Below are positions 1 through 10,861 of a stretch of 64,000 nucleotides of DNA, piece by piece. Both the position numbers and the translations under genes were made by a program. The number at the start of each line of letters is the position of its first letter. Position 1 is the stretch's first letter. This stretch comes from Acytostelium subglobosum LB1 (Eukaryota > Evosea > Eumycetozoa > Acytosteliales > Acytosteliaceae), in NCBI RefSeq assembly GCF_000787575.1, contig NW_012236530.1:1370734-1434733 (forward strand), in the 5' to 3' direction. A model generated the notes under the pieces. The model saw only the letters and a list, made by a program, of their open reading frames with translations, did not search any database and was not told where the DNA came from.

Positions 1-1001
1 GTCTTCTTCGCGCTGGCCAAGATCCACCCAGACAAGGAGTACTTCAACTTAAAGAAGGAGGTGTACGTCTACCTCAACGACCATTGGGAGATCCTCTCGC
101 CAACTCAGGCTCAGTCCGCCAACTGGAAGCGCCAAGTCCAGGACGCTCTGTCACACTCCCGTTTCTTCCGCTCGGGTCGCCACACACTCCGCTGCAATGG
201 ATACTGGCAACTGAAGATCCTTTGCAACCCATGGACCTACAACAGCTCCAAGCAGTTTGAGGCACTCCGTTTCGAAGACATCCAGCCACACTCTCCATAC
301 TCCCCATCCTTCCTCTCATCACAATCATCCTCTCCAGTCCTGTCCTCTGAGATCCCCTGGAGGTTTGAGACCATCTCCTTCGCTTCCTCTCCCAGAGATA
401 GTATGTATCATCACACTAGTTCGATGCACTCAATCAATCAATCAAATGTCTAATATATATACAACTTCCAGACAAATATGTAACAGTAGATAAGATGGAC
501 ATTAAGAAACTGCTAAGCTGCAACAACTCTGACTCTGACATTGAGCAGGAATACGAAGTGTCCTCGCCTCTGAGTTCAGAGAGTGGCGCCAGCAGCAGTG
601 GTGGTAGCACAGTCCACGCCATCGCTCATTTCAACGCCAACGCCAACTACAACATCAACGCCCATCACGCAATCCAGCCACAACAATACAACGCATCGTC
701 ATCATCATCATCGTCGCCAAGCAACACATTCAGCACACCAAGCAACTTTAAATTCATCAACAGTGCCAGCAGTGCCAACAAGAAGCCACGTCTCGACCAT
801 GGCTCATCACCATCATCGTCTCCACGTGTGGCCGACGCACACTTCTTGGCCAACCTGTCCAGTCTGCCCTGCACGCTGCCCCTGCAACTGCACCAGCTGC
901 CGTCCAAATCACCACTGTCCAAGGGTGACCGTCACGACTTTGACGAGATAGTGTCCTCCAAGATACACCAGATGAAGTCTATCCTCAACTGTACAGACTA
1001 G
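1..1001 (+). CDS. Winged-helix-like nuclear protein, 5' truncated
   Basis: The coding region runs off the left edge. Exon 1 is 1-400, the intron 401-471 (GTATGT to CAG), exon 2 472-1001; joining them gives an open frame through the junction (RDNKYVTVDKMD). The first ~75 residues form a compact domain with FFALAKIHPDKEYFNLKK, then NDHWEIL, a Trp, VQDALS, FRSG and YWQLK. This spacing resembles a winged helix, such as the one in ASH2-like histone methyltransferase subunits, but I cannot confirm the family. The rest is low complexity: Ser-rich, an Asn/Ala/His stretch, and a basic NKKPR that could be a nuclear localisation signal. A role in transcription or chromatin is inference. The true start lies outside the window. 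Downstream 1.25 kb is non-coding. Confidence 0.7.
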
Positions 1002-2254
1002 AGTGGGAGACCCATCAATCCATCCATCATCCACCATTGTTCGACCATCCAACCATTCATACATACACAACCAACACCAACAATGTCGCGTCAAACTTCC
1101 AGCTTCCACATATACTTCAACAAGCTGGACAAGTTCATATACACCTATATACTCCATCCATCATACATATACTTATATTTATATTATATATATACATATA
1201 CATATACATATATATTACCTATATACTCTATTTATTAGTAACCATCAATCAACATAATCAATCAAACATACACATCAATCACATCAATCACATCCATCTT
1301 GGGTTGTCAATTAATAATAATTAATTGACTTGTGGCCTGATTTGGAATTTACCAATAGTAGTAGATAACTAGCCTATCCCCATGACAACCGTAACCATCA
1401 TAATTATTTATTTGATGCTTATACATGTAAATAAATAAGCTCCAATCAATCATATATAGCATTTAAAACATACTTCCTCATATCATGATCAGACTCTCCA
1501 TTCATTGATTATACTAACTCATTCATTCTCCTCATCTATCTGGATATGGATGGATGGATTGATTGTTGTTGGAAGACATCCATCTCCGGTCGATTTTCGT
1601 TGAAGGCTGGACCTCTGATTTTCACGTGAACCACCCTTTTTGTTTGAAAGTGCAACACACAATCCATCTGGAAGGCCTTCCAATGGACCATCACTAGGCT
1701 AAGGTCCAAAATATAAACAAAAACTTTCCTATTACATAGACAATTAATCAAACAAACAAACAGACCAAACAAACAAACTACCAAACAATCAAACAATCAA
1801 ACAATCAAACAATCAACATCCAACCAATCGATCAATAATTCATGGTAGCACTTTCATCGTGATACCTTAATTAACACACACAACACTACTTTCCCCCACT
1901 CCCCCACCACACACTCACAACTGATTGCCCCACTCCACACGATCAATCTACCTCATACACAAGTTAGGGCGATCAATCAGTCAGCGCAATCAGTCTTTCA
2001 GTCAGCGTAACCTACATCATTACTACTACTACTACTTCAAGAAGATATAGAGATAGATATAGAGCACATCCCTCTTTGTGTTACTGACTACACTAGACTT
2101 GATTGATTGATTGGCTTGCCAACCGGTAGAGTGATACACACACACCACATCCAATCCAATTGGATACTACTATTACAATAATCAATCAATCATTCATACA
2201 CATTATTATCTACTTGTACACTTATATTTATATAAATATTAATATAACATAGGA
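1002..2254. other. Intergenic region with two perfect palindromes
   Basis: No convincing gene. It holds an alternating TA/CATA tract near 1160-1220, many CAAT repeats and short C-rich runs. Two perfect palindromes stand out: TTCACGTGAA at 1621-1630 (containing the CACGTG E-box core) and TGGAAGGCCTTCCA at 1669-1682. They sit in a more complex stretch (about 1555-1720) that is also open on the minus strand, but I see no start or splice context I trust. The last 100 bases before the next ATG are very AT-rich, as is usual for dictyostelid promoters. Confidence 0.5.
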
Positions 2255-5200
2255 ATGGAGGAGTACGAGGTGCGATCCAAACAGGTGATCAAACTTTTGG
2301 AAGGCCTGTCTGAGAACAGGGCCAAGAAGGTATTGATCGCCTTCTGTCATGATGTGATCAATGCCGAGATGTCAAGACTACAACCATCATCATCATCAAA
2401 GGCAGTGTCCTCCAACAACAATGCAGCGGTGGCAGTCGAGCCAACAACTCCATTCTTGATCGACCTCTGCTCAGCCCATGTCCAGAGATCATTACTCACA
2501 GGTATGTGTTTCCAGGCTCCATGGACTCCAATCAGCTGACTGACCTCTCTTCCATAGCTCAACCAAGTATATTATGGAAGTTACTTGAGTATTCAATCAT
2601 CGAGATGGATACGACAGAGGGAATGTTGGACAAGTACAAGGAGAACAAGTGCGAGGAGAAGATGTTGGTTTCCGCCACTTCCAGGATTGATGAGTTAGTG
2701 CCATTGATCGCATATCTCAACAATCCAGACAGGGTCAATCAGACTGATTATGTAAGTTATGAAGTGTGTAGGTGGTGTCCGATGAAATGGCATGGCTAAC
2801 ATTCAAACATAAACAGAGTGATCTACTCACAACAGTATGTGCGAGAATGAAGAAGATATCGATGCGAGTCAAGGGCATACTGGACAACAACCTATACAAT
2901 GATGTTGTCAAGCATGGATGGATAGAGAAGAGGTCTGGCAACAACCAGACCTTCAAGACATGGAAGAAGTATGTAGTGTTTGGAATCATTCCAGATCCCT
3001 TAAATTTAATTAACACATCCATCATTCAATCAATCCAGGATGTGGTTCATATTGAAGCCAACAGAGTTACATTATTATGTAAAAGATAGAGGATTGACAA
3101 AGAAGTCATTGTCGACGTCATCTGGTGCATTGCAGACAGCAGCGCAGCCACCTGCACCACAGCTACATTTGGAGGCGGAGCTGGGCAAGAAGAAGGAGGG
3201 CAAGGCGTGGAAGGTGCGCTGGGTCAAGCTGTGGGACACCAAGATGGAGATCTATCGTACACAGCGCGATCAGGAGATACTTCGCACATTCGACATCAAG
3301 GACATTGAATGGTGCGATGTCTACAAGGACATGTCCAAGCGATTCGTCGTCAGCGTCATGGGCGTCAAGTACTACTTCCAGACCATCACCAAGGACGACC
3401 TGTACAAATGGGTCGAGGCCATCAAGGAGCGTATCGCCTGGCACAAGAAGCAGCGCACCCAGCTGAGCATGGACCTCACTCAGTTCGCCCTCAAGGGTAT
3501 CATCTATCTTGGAAACATCAATTCAATCCAAGATGTAAGTTTGATGTATTGATATATGGCGCACATTATACTTACTCACCATCCATGGATCGCACAACAG
3601 TGTACAAAGTTCAACAGCCAACAACATTGCATTGGATTGGTGACGGAGAAGAGATGCACATTCCTCTCATTCGACAGCGCAGAGGAGAAGGGTGAGTGGC
3701 TGGCATGCATACAGGAGCAGCTGACAAAGAACAATCCATTGGTTGCCACGCATGGAGGCCAGGATGGTGCCGGTGACGCGGATGGCACTCAGGCGACAGC
3801 CATCTCCACTCCTGCCTCCATGATCACGCCTCTCACCTCATCGCTCCATAGCACAGGCTCTGATGAGGAGGCAGAGCTGGGCTCACACATTCCCAAGAAG
3901 AGATCACAGACCTCGTTCGCCGCTCTGCCCCACTCCGATGCGTCGGGCAGTGGCTCAGCCAAGGACGACGATGGGGACAGCGGCGACGAGGCCGATTCCA
4001 ACCCTACATCCATCTCATTGATATTGAAGAATGAGATATTGCGACGATCAACGCACAACCTGTTGAACACATTCAAGCTGGAGGTGTACGTACCGATGTA
4101 CCCGGAGTTGGAGACATCCACATTCCTCTTCTCCGACTCGGTGCTGGTCGAGCAGGCAAAGCACTTCATCTACAAGAAGATCCCACAGCTGCAGACGTCG
4201 CCGGTGGATGACTATCGGTTGGGCCTGGACGAGGAGACACTGCTGGAGGTCGAGTTCCTCAAGTTTATGTACTGCAACACCATGATCGAGCTGGCCCTCA
4301 ACACCTGCGGCATCGTCAAGATTGGCATTTTCAACACGCGTCGCGGCTCCAGGGACAGGCTAACGGTCAACCACCGACTGGCTGCCACTCGTCCATCCAT
4401 GCGAATGCTCGAGAACACATCATCGTCGCCAACACTGAACGTGCCTGTGGTCAAGGATGACTCTTCGCCCGCTGGCAACACAACGGGAGGCAGGACCTCG
4501 CCAGCTCCCAGCCCAACATGGGTGGACGCCTCGCCACGCACTCCATCACCATCGATGACTGTTAATATTCCACCACCACAGATGTATAATGAGTCGGCTG
4601 CAGCGTCGACGTCTCTCTCGGTGCTACCTTCGCCAAACCTGCTGTTGTCTGCCGAGCCAATGCCTACACTGAACCTGAGCGTGCCAGCCGCTGGCACATC
4701 ATCTTCGCCACCAAGGAAGTTGAGCCACAAGAGTCGCAGAATGTCGGCCACTGACCTCCAAGCCTTTGTCACACTGAAGAAATCGCCATTGATGCAGTCG
4801 TGCTCGGGCTGGACCATTGAGCCCGTCACCACCGCCAACATTGACTTTGACAACCTCATACTTAACAAGCCACATACATCATTCTATCGCAAGTGTATAC
4901 TTGATTGCGGTATGTATCTTACTGGTTCTTGGTCATCGGGAATTGTACTAACGCTATCACATCATATTCAGAGAGTGTCCAGAGCTACCTGGGCGAGGAC
5001 TCCAAGGTTGGACCAGTAGCATTCTCATTGGTCAAGGACTTTGTACAGGACGTGTATAGAGGCATATTGCATACCAAGTTGGGCGTCAAGACTTGCGCAC
5101 TGGACTGCAAGACCATCAACTTTGGCAATATAGCTGCGCTCTCCAAGGCACTAAAGAAGCGAAAGATTATCAGCCACCTGGTGCACCAGATGGATTCTAG

Positions 5201-6165
5201 GGTGGACTGCCGACAACTTCGTTTGGCGCCCAACCAATCAGGCCTGCAGAAGGAGTTGCTGACGCTGGAAGAGAGACAGACCACCAGTGGATTCAAGTTT
5301 GGACTGGTAGTTTGCAAGGATGATCAGGGCACAGACGATGAGATCTTCTCCAACCGTAAGTCTTACACTTTGACAAGTTGTGATCAAATGTTTGATTGAA
5401 TGCTAATTGAATGCATATCTTTTTTAGGATCTGGAAGCCAAGAGTATGAGGAGTTCCTTGGACTGATGGGCACTAAGATCGAACTGATGGGCTGGCCAAA
5501 CTACTCGGCTGGTCTGGATGTCAGAGCAAACACCACTGGCACTCACTCACTCTACACAGACTTTAAGGGCAACGAAGTCATGTTCCATGTATCCACCATG
5601 TTGCCATACTGTCCAGGCGATCCACAACAGATAGAGCGTAAACGACAAGTTGGAAACGATATCTGTGTCATCATCTACAACGATGGTTCACAGAGTTATG
5701 TTCCATCAACAATCACATCACATTTTAACCGTAAGTTTACTCACCTCTCAATGTCGATTAGTATACTAACACATTCATTCAATCAATCATACACTTTTAG
5801 ACATTGTAATAGTAGTCCAATTCGATAGGATCAATGATTCATACAAGGTATCAGTGGCGACAAAGGACCAAGTCGAGTCCTTCGAGCCACCAGTTCCTCA
5901 ATCAGTGAAGCGTGAACAGTTGCGAGAGTATATAATTACCAAGTGTAAGTTATTACTTATTACCAATGCTAATGTTAATGTTTATATAAGTTACTAATAC
6001 TTGGTATCTTATCTCTTATCTCTTTGATTCAATCCATTCAACTTAATAGTGATTAATGGAGAGATGGCAGCATTACAAGCACCAGTGTTCTTCCACAAGA
6101 TTACAAGAACTAGAGAGACACTACTCAAGTACTTCATCGAGCAATACTCTCACCATGCTGCATGA
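2255..6165 (+). CDS. PH-domain RapGAP protein
   Basis: Nine exons: 2255-2501, 2558-2751, 2817-2968, 3039-3534, 3601-4909, 4972-5355, 5428-5730, 5801-5944 and 6050-6165. All junctions are GT-AG and keep one frame of about 1114 residues. Residues ~177-380 hold PH-type sequence (KHGWIEKRS, MWFILKPTELHYY, then KVRWVKLWDTKMEIY and a final Trp helix), probably two PH units. A Ser/Thr/Pro-rich linker follows. From about residue 800 to the end is a Rap/Ran-GAP domain; KRQVGNDICVIIY near residue 1004 carries the Asn that Rap1GAP uses as its catalytic asparagine thumb. It should speed GTP hydrolysis on Rap1, at membranes bound through the PH domains. Dictyostelium RapGAP3 is a PH-RapGAP that acts at the leading edge, so it is a candidate orthologue, but I have not checked this. 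Intron 3 carries the palindrome TGGAATCATTCCA. Confidence 0.88.
2981..2993. repeat. Intronic palindrome TGGAATCATTCCA (RapGAP intron 3)
   Basis: Perfect 6-base arms around a central C, twelve bases after the GTATGT donor of a 70-base intron. Confidence 0.6.
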
Positions 6166-6738
6166 ACATCTTCACACACCTACACACATAAAGATTCCCT
6201 GTCGAATGATCCATCCCCCGACAACACAATCCTTCATTTCCCGATTGGGCTGAATAGATGCATAGATATGACCCCCCAGGTCAAGATGAAGGTGACCTGG
6301 GTTATTGTTGTAGTTATCAGTGGGGGTGCTTACACTGTTTTGAACGAGAAAAACTAGAGAACTTTATTGATCTTATTAATGACATTCTCATACTTGCTTC
6401 CATAATATTATGATACCCCCTCGACCACACCAACACCACATCTGCAAATATACGAGCGAATTGAAAGCAACAACGTAATCGTCGTGATTCTCTCTCCTTC
6501 TCTTTCGCTAGAGTATGGTTCCCTTGCTTGTCCTATCCTGTCAATCACTCAATCATTCATTCAATCTTACTATGATGTCATAACAAATAACAAATAATAA
6601 TAATAGTAATAACAATAGTTATATATATATATATATCAATACATACAATACTAAGTTCACAGATGTAATACTATACAATATATTAGAACAGTATATACTT
6701 TAATTTAAAATATTCAACTACATAGACAAATAACAATA
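6166..6738. other. Intergenic region, 3' hairpin then AT-rich promoter
   Basis: The first 140 bases are probably the 3' UTR of the RapGAP gene and hold a strong stem-loop (6275-6301). The rest has no gene. It becomes very AT-rich with an ATATAT run near 6618-6633, which fits the promoter of the transporter that starts at 6739. Confidence 0.5.
6275..6301 (+). promoter_or_regulatory. Stem-loop in probable 3' UTR of RapGAP gene
   Basis: CCCAGGTCA at 6275-6283 pairs perfectly with TGACCTGGG at 6293-6301, leaving a 9-base loop. It lies about 110 bases after the RapGAP stop codon. A 9-bp GC-rich stem is unusual in this AT-rich spacer. It could be a 3' processing or stability element; the function is unknown. 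Confidence 0.4.
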
Positions 6739-8911
6739 ATGGATAACCTAAACACAAAGATGATGAATCAATTGGATAATACATCCGAGTTGATAAAGAA
6801 ACAGGTTGATCAGACAAAGTCAGTGTTGCGACAAAGCAAGGAAGAGATTATTTTCTTGTTGAGTTGGACATGGCCCATTCTGATTGCCAACGTTTTGAAC
6901 AACGTCGCCTATCTCTTTGTTAATATGTCTTTTGCCGGACATTTGGGCACCAACGAGTTGGCCGCAGTATCTCTTGGCAACACATGGCAGTTTGCCTCTT
7001 CAGCATTGGCCATCGGCTCGCTCAATGCCATGGACACACTGATCAGTCAGTCTTTTGGAGCCAGTAAGTAGTCATCCAGCATGGAAAACCATCCCTCCAT
7101 CCATCCATCCATCCATACTAACAACTCTGGCTCACTATTATAGAGAACTACGGCTTGATTGGAGTAACAGTACAACGTGGACTTATTGTGTCGGCTGGCT
7201 TTTGTGTCCTCATCACATTGCTCTGGTTGGCAACTGAGCCTATCCTCCTACTACTTCATCAAGACCCTGTTGTTTGTCGCTTGACCCAAACATATACATT
7301 GTAAGTTTGACTTCTCATGTCCACAAACATCATACCATACTGACCATCACCTAATGATCATTATTATAGTGGACTCATTCCTGGACTTTGGTTTGGCACA
7401 CTCCTAACCATACTTCAGAAGTACCTACAGGGTCAAGGCATCATGAAGCCATCAATTATTGTTGGCGTCATTCTAAACCTTTTCAATCTCCTCTTCAACT
7501 ATATATTCGTGCATGGTGTTGGTGATTACCGAGGTTTAGGTATCCTTGGCAGTTCACTTGCCACAAGTGTATCCGTATGTTGTACAACAGCCTGACGATC
7601 CTCACACTCCCCTCATACTTACCCTTACCCTTACTCTACATTTAGAAAATATTGGCATGCATTACTATCTATGTATGGATTGTTGGATTCAAGCTACACT
7701 CTTCACCAATTCAAACTTGGTACGGATTCTCTCGTGATACATTCAGCATTCGTGGACTCAAGGAGTACCTCTCATTGGGCATTCCAGCAGGCCTTCAGAT
7801 GGCATTTGAGGGCTGTGGATTCGAGATCCTCACCATCCTGGCCGGTCTATTCACACCTGCCGCCCTGGGAGCACACTCCATCGCTATGAACTTCACTTTG
7901 CTCACATTCATGCTGCCCTTCTCTCTGTCCATTGCACTATCTGTGCGCATTGGCCAGCTCCTGGGAGCTCGACAACCATCGATGGCTCAAAAGTCTACTC
8001 GCGTATGCTTTGGCCTGGCCATCTCTTGCATGGTCACCATCTCAATCATTCAATTCTCAACGCGCCACTACATTGGCTACCTCTACTCGGAGAACCCTGA
8101 CGTACGCAAGACTGTCGCCGCAATCCTTCCCATCTCTGCACTATTCCAAATGTTTGATGGCATGCAGACCATGTGTCAAGGTATCATTAGAGGCATTGGA
8201 CGAAACAAGATTGGTGCCATCGCCAACTTCTGTGCATTCTACGTCATTGGCCTTCCTTTCTCTTGTCTGTATGTATATCTTTGACCCTTGACCGACCACT
8301 CTCTTAATGTGTGAGCATGAACTAACCTCATTCCTCACCTCTATCTCAGCTTCGCATTCGTAATCATGCACAAGGTTCAAGGATTGTGGTGGGGACTATG
8401 TATTGGATTGGCATCAGCTGCTGTATTCTTGGGCATGTATGTGATGCGCATCAACTGGAATGAAGAGATGCACAAGGCATTGGAGAGGACATCATCAGCA
8501 TCCAATCTTGATGATATTGAACAGGTTACACCAACACCAGGTGATGAGGATGAATCGGACAATGCAAGATTGTTTGTTGGTCCCAGTTCAAGTGAAGAGT
8601 ACAACGATGTCGTAGAGATACCATTGGACTTGATCAAACATTCCGCCCACCCCATCGCCTCAGCCACCACAGTCAAGAAGGGAACAACCTACACAATATT
8701 ACACTCCTCTGGAGATGGTGAGGATGTAGATGAAGCCATGGCTCGGGCCGAGAATAACACATTGAATGACTCCCGATTGGAGGATGATGGCGCTGGTAGT
8801 GCGCCCATTCAAACCTCATCACCATCATCATCATCGGACGACGATGTAGAGGAGGTGGTGGTGTCAGGTGCCATCCTGAATAGCTCCTCCACTCTATTGG
8901 AATACAAATAA
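6739..8911 (+). CDS. MATE family multidrug/toxin efflux transporter
   Basis: Five exons (6739-7063, 7144-7300, 7370-7574, 7646-8268, 8350-8911) give about 623 residues. The body has the twelve-helix MATE pattern: SWTWPILIANVLNNVAYLFVNMS with AGHLGTNELAA in the first pair of helices, then KYLQGQGIMKPSI, and in the second half LGIPAGLQMAFEG and MCQGIIRGIGRNKIGA. MATE carriers export organic cations or toxins using a proton or sodium gradient, at the plasma membrane or vacuole; the substrate cannot be read here. The last ~180 residues are a hydrophilic, acidic, Ser-rich cytoplasmic tail, longer than in typical bacterial or yeast members. Intron 1 contains a CCAT repeat. The start is the first ATG after an AT-rich leader. 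Confidence 0.92.
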
Positions 8912-9186
8912 ATGGTACCAACATCAATCAAATCACTCCATTCAGTTAAAAGTACCTACTGTCCTGGATCACTAAGTGATGGCAAGAGTCAAATTTCTTA
9001 TGACCAACTCAACTTCAAACTCGAGTAACTCAAATCCCTATTTCTTTCTGAGACGATCACTGCATCATTCTTCATCATCTGTGAAGGAACTCTGAATGAT
9101 CATTCCTCAATATTTATCGGTCCTTTTACTAGATAGAAAAAAAAATAAATACTATATAGATAGTATTATACTATTAAATAATAACT

Positions 9187-10728
9187 ATGGATAATAATAT
9201 CATTCCAGACGGTAGACAGCCTAACTATGGTAATAGTAACGTCTTGCTATCCCATTACTACAATAGAAACTTGATAAGCATACCATCTGCCAACCTTTAT
9301 CCACAGGAATATCATCTTTATCCATATTTGAGTAACTCACAACTTCAAGCTCAAGCTCAACCATATAATAATGGTCAACAACAACTGTATCAACATCAAC
9401 ATCAACAACAACTGTATCAACATCAACAACAACAAATACAACAATATCCTCAACTAGAACAAAATGAACTACAACTTAACCCCCAACTTCAGCACCAACA
9501 ACATGAACAACAATCACTACTACAATACCCTCAAAATGGTGAACAACAACAGCAACATTACCATTATGTACATCATCAAACCCAAGATCCTCAATATATT
9601 ACCGAGGATCAAATTCCTCCTTCCCATGTACAACATCAAGTGTATGCTGATGCCAACTACAACACAACTATGGACCTGACAACAGCTCCTACAACCACCA
9701 CCACGACCACTACAATGTCCAAAGCCACAATTGTCAACTCTTCTGGATATGTCCCTGAGCCTCCCAAACTCCAAGCCACTCCCCAAGTTCTCCCATTTCT
9801 ACTACCACCTCCTATATCTTCTCCAGAGGTGCCAAAGAAAGGTGCTGGACGAAGAAAGTCCAATACATTAGACTCTGAGGAAGAGAAGTTCAAAACCAGG
9901 AGCAAAGAGGAGGTAATGCCTATTCCTGTGCCAACCGAGAGATGGGTGTACCCTGAACATCCTGACAAGTTGGGCAAGGTCACAGCAGAATTCCCCAAGC
10001 GTATTGTTCAGCTCAACAGGCGCGAAATACGTTGTAGATTCCGTGGACGTGGCGAGATCAAAAGATTGACTACCCAGGTCTTAGTAGTCGATTCACTGTC
10101 TAATGTGTTCATACTCACAGACAACTATGCACCGGTAAATACTGCTGGCTATAGTTATATTAATCCACGTGTAGTTCGGCTGACTGAACAAATGGCGTCC
10201 AAGTTGAAATTCATCATTCGACTGATTGACGAGCGCAACTTCAAAGTCTTTGATGAGTTTGAGTCAGACTACATTGACTTTGTCCTCAACACTAATGACT
10301 TTGAAAGTCCTATCATCGAATCCGTTGTGCCTCTCAGTCTATTCGGACTCTTTCGACTATTCCGCCTCAAACTTGATCGAGTCAAGATTGGAACCGTCAA
10401 CTTCCTCACTATCTTTGTTCTGTACCTAGACCCTACGGACAATGTGTTTAAGGCAGTCTACTTTGTACCTCAACGTTGTATTAGTAAAGTGAGTACACTC
10501 GAAGCCTTGGATACTATCACCCTCTACCTTCCCAACATTTTTGATGAGAACTTCTTTCTTGTCGCAGACTACTGTTGCTTCCCAAATACAGAAGGCCAGA
10601 AGGAAAAGAACAACATAGTCCTGGACCCTTGGCCTGGTTGCAACCAAGATGAACTTGTCAATCTAAGAATTATCAACAGACCCTGGACACGTCCCTTCGA
10701 TGATATGAAACGCATTATTATTGCCTGA
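9187..10728 (+). CDS. Gln-rich protein with unrecognised GRGEIKRL domain (paralogue A)
   Basis: A single exon of 513 residues. Residues 1-~190 are Gln, His, Tyr and Asn rich. A Pro-rich linker and a basic patch (KKGAGRRKS) follow. From ~245 to the end is a well-ordered domain without low complexity: YPEHPD, RGRGEIKRL, FVLNTNDFESPII, LDRVKIGTVNFL and PWTRPF. The same blocks in the same order occur in the gene at 32406-34094, so the two are paralogues. A Gln-rich arm, basic patch and folded C-terminal domain suggest a DNA-binding regulator, but I do not recognise the domain. A dictyostelid transcription factor class such as CudA should be tested. It reads as an intact gene. Confidence 0.8.
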   Translation: MDNNIIPDGRQPNYGNSNVLLSHYYNRNLISIPSANLYPQEYHLYPYLSNSQLQAQAQPYNNGQQQLYQHQHQQQLYQHQQQQIQQYPQLEQNELQLNPQLQHQQHEQQSLLQYPQNGEQQQQHYHYVHHQTQDPQYITEDQIPPSHVQHQVYADANYNTTMDLTTAPTTTTTTTTMSKATIVNSSGYVPEPPKLQATPQVLPFLLPPPISSPEVPKKGAGRRKSNTLDSEEEKFKTRSKEEVMPIPVPTERWVYPEHPDKLGKVTAEFPKRIVQLNRREIRCRFRGRGEIKRLTTQVLVVDSLSNVFILTDNYAPVNTAGYSYINPRVVRLTEQMASKLKFIIRLIDERNFKVFDEFESDYIDFVLNTNDFESPIIESVVPLSLFGLFRLFRLKLDRVKIGTVNFLTIFVLYLDPTDNVFKAVYFVPQRCISKVSTLEALDTITLYLPNIFDENFFLVADYCCFPNTEGQKEKNNIVLDPWPGCNQDELVNLRIINRPWTRPFDDMKRIIIA

Positions 10729-10861
10729 CCGATGAAGACTCACATCCACACTTGTCACTTGACAATCCATAACCTATTCAATAGTTCTAACTTCATAAAG
10801 ATAACATAAGCATTTCCATCACCATACCCGAGTTGATCCAAACACGGCTGTTTATTAATGA

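Noticed and set aside
1536-1796. Minus-strand ORF in the first spacer
   Set aside because: Composition between 1560 and 1710 is gene-like, but the ends are CAAAC and ATTG repeats, there is no good start and no splice partner; kept only as an unexplained patch.
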